From Anadara kagoshimensis (taxonomy: Eukaryota; Mollusca; Bivalvia; Arcoida; Arcidae): a stretch of 64,000 nucleotides of DNA. Position numbers and translations under genes: made by a program. Of this stretch, positions 57,237 through 64,000 are shown in pieces (the first letter of the stretch is position 1; the number at the start of each line of letters is the position of its first letter). The notes under the pieces are model-generated. The model was not told the origin of the DNA. It made no database searches and saw nothing but the letters and a program-made list of their open reading frames with translations. The DNA is taken from contig CM037870.1 of the NCBI GenBank assembly GCA_021292105.1, forward strand, positions 18,531,087-18,595,086. The letters run 5' to 3'.

Positions 57237-58394
57237 TGTACGTGTATGTGTTGATAAAGTCAAATACCACACCACTACCAAATCAACAAATTATTTTCAC
57301 TGTACAGGAATTTCCAATATTGCTTGTTTGTATCTCGCCATTCTTGAAAAGTATTAACCAGGGTCATATCATACCAGATTTATGGTCGAATTAGTGCTGG
57401 ACTTTGACTATTTCCATGAAAAGTTCCAAAAACTGAAAAATTAAAAAGTAAGGTTTCAACTGATTAGGTACATAGTTATGCGACTGTTGGGGGATATGTA
57501 ACACGCACTAAATTTTATATTACTAATTCGATAATGCAATATAACATAAAATTGAATAAGAGATGTGGTATACTAAATAAGCGATGTAAACAAGATGATC
57601 ATGTGCCTTAACGCTGACCTGAGGGTGTGTATATATTTCATGCAGAGGTTCAATGGTCAATTACATAAATTCAAAAAAAATATTCACATTTTCAGCAGTA
57701 AAAAAAGCCAAATATCACATCAGTTTTTTTCTCCAATCGTTGCTTTCAGAGAAAAATATTTTTAAGATTTTTGCACCCCTAGGTCACTTGACTTAGTGTT
57801 GGTAGCTATGGCAACACCATCACCGCCTACGACATAGGCGACGACGACGTCTACAGGCAAACTTTGTTCAGAACACTCAATTGAACCTTCGGTTCAGGTG
57901 AGTTAAAATTGTTATACGTGACGACACATCATTATTTACTTATTATTATGCTTTTATGATTAAAGATCACTTGGTCTACTTCAGCTTTATAATTTACAGA
58001 TATGTATAAATGTTAAAAAGCAATATGGGTCTTTTTGTCATGGGATGTGCATTTGTGATTTCGGGTGTAATTTTTAGTTGTATCAATTATACTTGTTATA
58101 CTCAATATCTGAGTCTAGTATCCATGGATTTTGGTATTATTTAATTATTATTATACATATCACCTTATCAGAGGACCTTGTTGTAAGAGTACATTAAGAT
58201 TAAAAGTTAGAAGTATAACTGTACCGAATGCCCTTAATAGTACAGTTAAATCGAGATAACTCTGATACTTCTATCTGTTATACACAAGTTTTTATTTTGA
58301 CATTTATTGTAAATAACATCTTGTATTGATTTTTATTATTAATATCGTTATCATAATTTCTATTATGAAACTGGTGTCAGGGACGTCTTACATT

Positions 58395-58395
<1 letters not shown>

Positions 58396-58436
<41 letters not shown>
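58396..58436. repeat. AC microsatellite upstream of FEM1 copy A
   Basis: About 20 AC units; duplicon B has only a short CA tract near 63310. Confidence 0.95.
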
Positions 58437-58438
<2 letters not shown>

Positions 58439-58784
58439 TTGAGCAAAGAATATACTACACGTGCATATATAAGTATCGTGTTGCTATATTTTCGCAGTAG
58501 ATATATATTTACCCGAAAAATGTCGCATCTTTCTTCTAAAATATATCCATTTCGCCCTCTATCGGATATTTATTTTACTGACCTAATTTTGCGTTATATA
58601 ACTATGTGGATTACTTCCCTTAACACTGTTGTTGCGCAAAAGACCAACCTATCGTCTTTAACGATGCTACCTAATTTTTTCGCGGTATTATTCGTCCGTT
58701 AATTTGGTTGACCGTCACTTATTGTCCGCTATGTATCTCATACATTTCTCAATGGATTTGTGTTTAACTTAATACATCACAGTA

Positions 58785-59035
58785 TTGTTGATAAGTTTGA
58801 TGTCTGTGTCCAGGAATACCCTGGATATATTTCACGTCTCATAGTTCCATGTTCCTTTCATACAATTCTGATTACACGCGTGGCGGGTGTAGCTAGCTAA
58901 ACAGGAGGTGCTTACCCTTCCGGAGCACCCGGCCTCACTTCCCTGGTGGAAGTTCACGTGTCTAACCTAACTTTCAAAGTTCCAAAGTTTGGATTGTGAT
59001 TCGGACATGGATTAGTATGTTTGTTTTTGATTGAT
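58785..59035 (-). repeat. family A between the two FEM1 duplicons
   Basis: Very well conserved (cttacccttccggagcaccc, gcgtggcgggtgtagctagc) but lacks the caaagt hairpin partner. Confidence 0.7.
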
Positions 59036-59294
59036 ACATACATATTACATACACAGCGTGCATGTACACCCCTTCGTATTAGGTCGAGTCCTTTCTTCAG
59101 TAGCAGGTACCACTACACGTCGCGCTTGTAGTTGTATATTCACATTGTGTATATAAAATTTTTATCTAACATTTCCAACTAGGTTGACTAAAATAATAAA
59201 ACGGCACTTTATGTAAAACATTATGTTTAACCACAAAAAAAAAACAATGAACTATCTCATGACGTATGTTCTGTGGTAATGACGCCATTATTTC

Positions 59295-59445
59295 GCTAAA
59301 CAGAAGGTGTTGATACTTTCCAGGGCACCCGACTCGGTGTCATTTCTCTCGTGGAAGTTCACGTATTTAACCTAATTTGCTATTTTCAAAGTTTAATTTT
59401 TGCTTTCAGATAGTAATTTGGACATGGATATGTATGTTTGTGTTT
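59295..59445 (-). repeat. family A at the left edge of duplicon B
   Basis: ttccagggcacccgactcgg to acatggatatgtatgtttgt. Confidence 0.55.
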
Positions 59446-59711
59446 GAAACAAATATATTCTAATTTGATGTTCATTTCAGTTCAAGAAAGCAGCGTATAA
59501 CACAAGATTCAAATGAAAAATCTCCAAGAGTGTGTGTTTTGTGTGTGTGTGCACGGTGTGTGTGTGGGTGTTCTTCCAAGTGTATATTTATCAACTGAGA
59601 CCTCGCATATCCCATTCTTTGTATATTAAAATAAGTTACTTCATTTAATCTATGACATTTTCTCCATTTCATATTTCGTTATCCTGTTAAACTGTTTTGT
59701 CTAAAGAATGA

Positions 59712-59885
59712 TCAATCAAAAACCAACAAACTAACCCATGTCCTAATCATAATCCAGAAGCAAAGTAAACGCTTTGGAACTGACAAGTTATGCTAGACAC
59801 GTGAACTTCGACCAGGGAAGTGAAGCCGTTGTCTGGAAGGTTGAGCATCTCTTGTTTAGAAAGCTTTACCCGTCAAAATACACAC
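59712..59885 (+). repeat. family A inside duplicon B
   Basis: tcctaatcataatccagaag to aagctttacccgtcaa. Confidence 0.6.
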
Positions 59886-60384
59886 GTTATTTGTCTAAAG
59901 AATGATAAAACGATACGTTACTTTATAATTTATTTTAGAGTCAATTTGCTGTACAATTTTACCTCACTAACCTTACTAATGAAATCAATCGGGTAATCAA
60001 ACACTGGATAAATAATTTGCTGGATATGTATAATCTTAAAATATGTGTGTATCATTTTGCATCGCCTAAGAACCCTCCCTGGACATAATCTGGAGTGCAC
60101 TTTAAAGCTCTAAATTTCTGCTAATTTACTTACAACTGGTGACGTCTCGATTTAAGTGAACTATTCTTGATTTTGACAAAAAATCCCAATCGGTCAATAA
60201 ATCCTATAGCAGATTCTCTTATTCGCAAACAAAGGTATGCATTGTGTAGCTTCAATATTATACAAGTTTGCTGATCAGGCGATGCTTCATTCGTTTGGAT
60301 ACATGTATCTGTCTAAATGAGAATTGTTTAAATTCTTAAGTCACATATTTTGATGATATATATAATTATTGGTAATTTATATCT

Positions 60385-62301
60385 TCAGTTGCCAGCTTTC
60401 TGCTTGTGTGTTTCAATGAAGTCTGCAATACTGGCCGGCACGACAGTTTTGTATGGAATGTTTTCTTTAAGAATCACCTTGGCTGCTAAACACTGCAATG
60501 GAACATAACAAACTTCCGAAAAAGGAAATTCAATAGCTTTTAACATTGTTAAAGCAGAAAGTCCGTCATGGGTGACCATATCTAAATGTGAATACTCAAT
60601 CAAAATTTTAACTATGTCTTCTTTTGTTGAACTGAGATAATCACAGTACATAGTGCATTTGATCAAAGGGGTGTGTCCTTCTTGGTCTGTTATATCAGGT
60701 GACATTCCACTCTCCAATAAATATCGTACTAGCTGAATACAATTCAAGGAACGCAATTCGTCAATTTCATTCCAACAAAAACATGCTTCAATAGAGTAGT
60801 GTAATAACGAAATGTCTTCAAACGTGAAATTATGCTTTAAGAAATTGGAAACAATTGCTCTAAGGCAAGATTTTCTCTTTGTAGAGCACTTCCAATTTGC
60901 GATATACTTTAATACGGCAAAAATTGTTTCAACATTTGAATTCGATAGGAAATTACTCCCAACACCAGCAGACGCTGATGACGATGCCAGTTGATCAAGA
61001 AACCATACCATCGTATTAAACGTTAAAAATGTTTCTTCAGAATTATTCTTTTCAAGAAATCTGACCCAATGCAAGAAAACGTACTGGAATTCCTCAAGCC
61101 AAGATTTACCCACAACGCCATGAATATGAACTAGGATGTAATTCAAGACACTGGTAAATATTTGGATGCCATCGTCTGCTAGACAATCGTACAAACATAC
61201 CTTTGATAAATATTTCAACATTAATATCGTTTGGTCGTTATCTATACCGAGATTGGATTCAATGACAATAGCCGCCTGTAACAAAATATCTGTTCTGTTC
61301 AAAAAGATGCGCTCTAGATCTTCCAAGGTTTTAAATTTCTGAAGTCTATCGAAGGTTCTCGTTTCCAAACTGTGGCATAAACTTCGATTACTAGTACCAT
61401 TATCAGGGGTTTGTTCTTTTACTTTGTATTCTAAAGATTTTATCCAGTCACGTTTTGCTTGGTTCATGTGTTTCGATGTCAAAGAACATCGCTTGCCTAA
61501 AGTTCGGAGGAGGGCATAAAACTTTATTCTTACACAACCGATCAGTTCCAATGCTTTGATCTTGTCAATGGAATCAATGTCATCTGTTTGGATTAAGATA
61601 TCAACCATTTCTGAATGCAAAGCGTATTTATTGTTAAGATAAAAACGTGCCGCCACTTCGATTGGGCTAAGCCCTCTTTTATCTTTTACCATCATGTTTG
61701 CGTCATGATCTACCAGGAATCTTACCAAACTGACATCGCCATTCTCACACGCATCAAATATTATAGGCATATTATCTTTGTTTTTCCATGCATTAGCATC
61801 AACTCCATTGGAAATCAAAATTTTACATATACCCTTGTCTTCTCCAGCTAATGCAAGACACGACTGGTCATCCTTGGTCATTAAGTGGACATCAGCTCCA
61901 TAAGCAATTAAACATTTACAGACTCCTATTTTACCACTTTGACAAGCAACATGTAAAGGGGTTTGATTCAAAGAATTAAGTCTCATGTTGGGGTCTATGC
62001 CACACTCGTCCAACATAAACTGCATAGACTCGGCGTTATTGGACCTACAAGCTATATGAACACAGCTTGCACCATCAATCTTGTACGTAACGATTGTTTT
62101 CTTCTGTTTTGCATCGAAGTAACAGAGAAAAGATTTGAATCCAGTGATGTCGTCTGCTTTTAAACATCTTTGAATATTCCTGACTAATGTTGAAAGATGA
62201 TTTTCATACTGTTCACAAACTGGCTCAACATCTCTGTGTAAGTACTGTGAATATAAAACTGGGTTTATATTTAAATCATTCTGTGAGAACGCTACACCCA
62301 T
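60385..62301 (-). CDS. FEM1-like: FEM1-like ankyrin protein, copy B
   Basis: A single-exon ORF of 638 aa from the ATG at 62299-62301 (MGVAFSQ) to TAA, colinear with copy A and clearly similar throughout. It keeps every landmark: ankyrin helices, the DLERIFLNR block, and the VPLQCLAAKVI tail. It ends with six extra residues after FIETH. It differs in the Ser-rich stretch at about 440 and in small indels of the middle region, and lacks the HSEM-preceding insertion seen in A. It lies about 5 kb from copy A in the same orientation. The 5' flanks of both genes share sequence up to the ATG, so they probably share promoter elements. The stop-proximal region is undisturbed by transposons, unlike copy A. 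Confidence 0.88.
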   Translation of the reverse strand: MGVAFSQNDLNINPVLYSQYLHRDVEPVCEQYENHLSTLVRNIQRCLKADDITGFKSFLCYFDAKQKKTIVTYKIDGASCVHIACRSNNAESMQFMLDECGIDPNMRLNSLNQTPLHVACQSGKIGVCKCLIAYGADVHLMTKDDQSCLALAGEDKGICKILISNGVDANAWKNKDNMPIIFDACENGDVSLVRFLVDHDANMMVKDKRGLSPIEVAARFYLNNKYALHSEMVDILIQTDDIDSIDKIKALELIGCVRIKFYALLRTLGKRCSLTSKHMNQAKRDWIKSLEYKVKEQTPDNGTSNRSLCHSLETRTFDRLQKFKTLEDLERIFLNRTDILLQAAIVIESNLGIDNDQTILMLKYLSKVCLYDCLADDGIQIFTSVLNYILVHIHGVVGKSWLEEFQYVFLHWVRFLEKNNSEETFLTFNTMVWFLDQLASSSASAGVGSNFLSNSNVETIFAVLKYIANWKCSTKRKSCLRAIVSNFLKHNFTFEDISLLHYSIEACFCWNEIDELRSLNCIQLVRYLLESGMSPDITDQEGHTPLIKCTMYCDYLSSTKEDIVKILIEYSHLDMVTHDGLSALTMLKAIEFPFSEVCYVPLQCLAAKVILKENIPYKTVVPASIADFIETHKQKAGN

Positions 62302-64000
62302 TTTACGTGTATGTGATGATCAACTTATACCATACTAGGCAGAGAACTAGTTCGTATCACTAAATGCAGAAATTCCTTTATACTGTTTGTTTGTATCTTG
62401 TCATTCTTGAGGAAATATTACCATCGCATCATATCAAACCACGAAATTTGTGAAGATCTGTGACTTTTCCTTTCCAGGGCAAAATAAACTGTAAAACTGA
62501 AAAACAAAACGAATTAAAAAATAATGTTACCAAATATTATATAATTATATATCTAAGGACATATTTATGCTATTGTAAACGAAGTCGGACGTATGTAGGA
62601 TTTTTTATCACTATTAAAGTTGATTTAACTCTGTTAAGTGATATCATCAAATTTGAATAAGTGTTATCCCGGAATACTCCATAAATGATGACGCAAGGTT
62701 AGACGTGACGGCACATAAGTATTTATATATTAATGTTACTTATGTATATACATGTTTCACATTTTTTCCTCTGGTATCGGAGTGTACCGATTGGTTTTAA
62801 TAATAATAATAATAATACCAATCATGGGACCCACTAGTGGGCATACAATAAAAGGGAGATAACTTCAAATCGCATACTTACGGACGTGTATGGAAAGTTG
62901 GTGGTCCGTTAAATACAGCAAATATAGGTAAACAACATTGACCTGTCCGCTTGACTTTTTGTTTGGAAAATTTATATAGGAGGACCCACCTAATAGGCTA
63001 CATGGGCAGTATTAGGATCTCCTGGCGCAAGTGTGCTCTCTCGTGATGTATACAAAATAGACACCTGCATTCCCTATACATAGATGTACTTGGTCCGTGA
63101 TAAATATTTAAAAATGAAAGGTCAAGAGGACAGGTCAAAGTTGTTTGTCAATATGTAAAATATTGTTTGCAATAATAGTAAAATTTAGATAACTCTGATA
63201 ATTTACGTGCTATAAACAATAATTTTAGTCCAATAAAACAGCCAAGTCTAACACTGTTGACCACTTGTAAACACCCCTCAAACACCCCACCCCATCCCCC
63301 CCACCCCACACACACACAACAACAACAGTACAAATACATTATAAGTGTCATGTTGCCATATGTTCGCAGTAGATACTTACCTCTTCCTCTTAAAATGTCT
63401 TCTTTTTCCTATACGGTTCAAGAGAAACTTGTGTGTATTTAACTGACCTAAATTTGCGTTATATAAAAGTTTGGATTACTTCCCTTAGTACTGTTATATT
63501 GCGTATTATCGTTTTCCATTTTAAGCTACCGTAGTTAAAATTTAGCCGTGTTCTTCGAAGCGAGAGATTTCTTGACACCATGGGATGAGGGAAATTGTTT
63601 TGGCAATTTCATTATAAATATGAACAATACGTATTAAACCAATGAAAGTAGTACACTTGGGCTCATTAGCGTAGCTACCACAGGTACTTGTTTCTGATAT
63701 AAAAAAAACAACTCTATAACACAAGGTAGCCATCTTCACGCTATCCAAAACGTTGATCCCCTCTTGGTTTTTCTTTGTTTTTTTTACATATACTTGGGGA
63801 TTCAAAAACAACATATACCATTCTTTTCTACATATATGATGTATAAAATGTCCGCCATTGTCGTCTCTAAACCGTGTCACTTTATTTGACCATTGCTTTT
63901 TCTGACATGGCCACAGTCAACTGTGAATGATGATCCCGCACCGAGGTAAACGTTCTAGTCTGGGAGCAGCTTGCAAAACCCAAAAATGTAGTCCGCACAA
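62302..64000. other. FEM1 copy B upstream region and window end
   Basis: Matches the copy A upstream region to about 63535 in blocks. The remainder to 64000 shows no supported gene; the - strand ORF at 63542-63880 lacks an ATG and any motif. Confidence 0.5.
62798..62817. repeat. AAT microsatellite
   Basis: About 6.5 AAT units. Confidence 0.85.

Larger units (their letters stand above)
45265..58700. repeat. segmental duplication, copy A (interrupted by a LINE)
   Basis: Sequence at 45265-46355 and 55290-58700 matches 59295-63535 in order: a family A copy, a GT-repeat tract, a second family A copy, the FEM1 gene, an AC-repeat tract and a conserved upstream stretch with gcgttatata. Removing the LINE restores colinearity. 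Confidence 0.85.
59295..63535. repeat. segmental duplication, copy B (uninterrupted)
   Basis: The partner of 45265-58700. Near 60335-60400 it shows the empty site where copy A carries the LINE, running straight from the aattctt stretch to tatatcttcagttgcc at the FEM1 stop. Confidence 0.85.

Noticed and set aside
57237-57281. 15-residue N-terminal extension of FEM1 copy A
   Set aside because: The upstream frame has no ATG, and copy B starts at the position equivalent to the internal ATG.
63542-63880. 112-codon - strand ORF at the window end
   Set aside because: Starts at a non-ATG codon, has no recognisable domain or splice context.

Overview
This is a repeat-rich, AT-rich metazoan (eukaryotic) window. 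Genes are spliced with GT-AG introns, and SINEs, LINEs, fold-back elements and mini/microsatellites fill most of the space. A LINE with an RNase H domain and an ACTC-repeat tail, tRNA-derived SINEs, a dispersed repeat that I associate with mussel-type genomes, and FEM1-like genes together suggest a marine bivalve mollusc. The mytilid affinity is an inference from memory of repeat style, not a search result.

Layout. (1) 1-14.5 kb, + strand: a complete three-exon gene for a small secreted precursor of about 124 aa. It has a signal peptide, dibasic sites and a C-terminal C-x-W-K-x-C disulphide-loop peptide; its two introns (5.5 and 8.2 kb) are full of repeats. (2) 19.5-27.1 kb, - strand: an eight-exon TRIM-family E3 ligase (RING, B-box, coiled coil, two fibronectin-III domains, no SPRY domain). 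A possible captured exon lies on the + strand in its last intron, between inverted repeat copies. (3) 28-43 kb: a gene-poor repeat compartment. It holds a 3.7-kb inverted repeat carrying two fossils of one uncharacterised gene, fold-back elements with 133-bp tandem units, SINEs, several minisatellites and one isolated exon-like ORF. (4) 43.3-44.5 kb: a large 45-bp minisatellite. (5) 45-64 kb: a tandem segmental duplication. Each copy carries an intact single-exon FEM1-like gene on the - strand (ankyrin repeats, central helical region, C-terminal VHL-box-like end; substrate receptors of CUL2 ubiquitin ligases in known animals).

The first FEM1 duplicon is split by an 8.9-kb I/Nimb-like LINE with a 15-bp target-site duplication. 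The LINE is itself split by a 2.86-kb DNA transposon flanked by TTAA. The relative order of events is therefore readable: duplication, then LINE insertion next to the stop codon of one FEM1 copy, then the DNA transposon inside the LINE.

Three of the four intact genes relate to ubiquitin ligation (one TRIM, two FEM1-like) and one to peptide signalling. Nothing in the sequence shows that they act together. No bacterial features, CRISPR arrays or rRNA genes were seen. The tRNA-like sequences look like SINE heads rather than functional tRNA genes.
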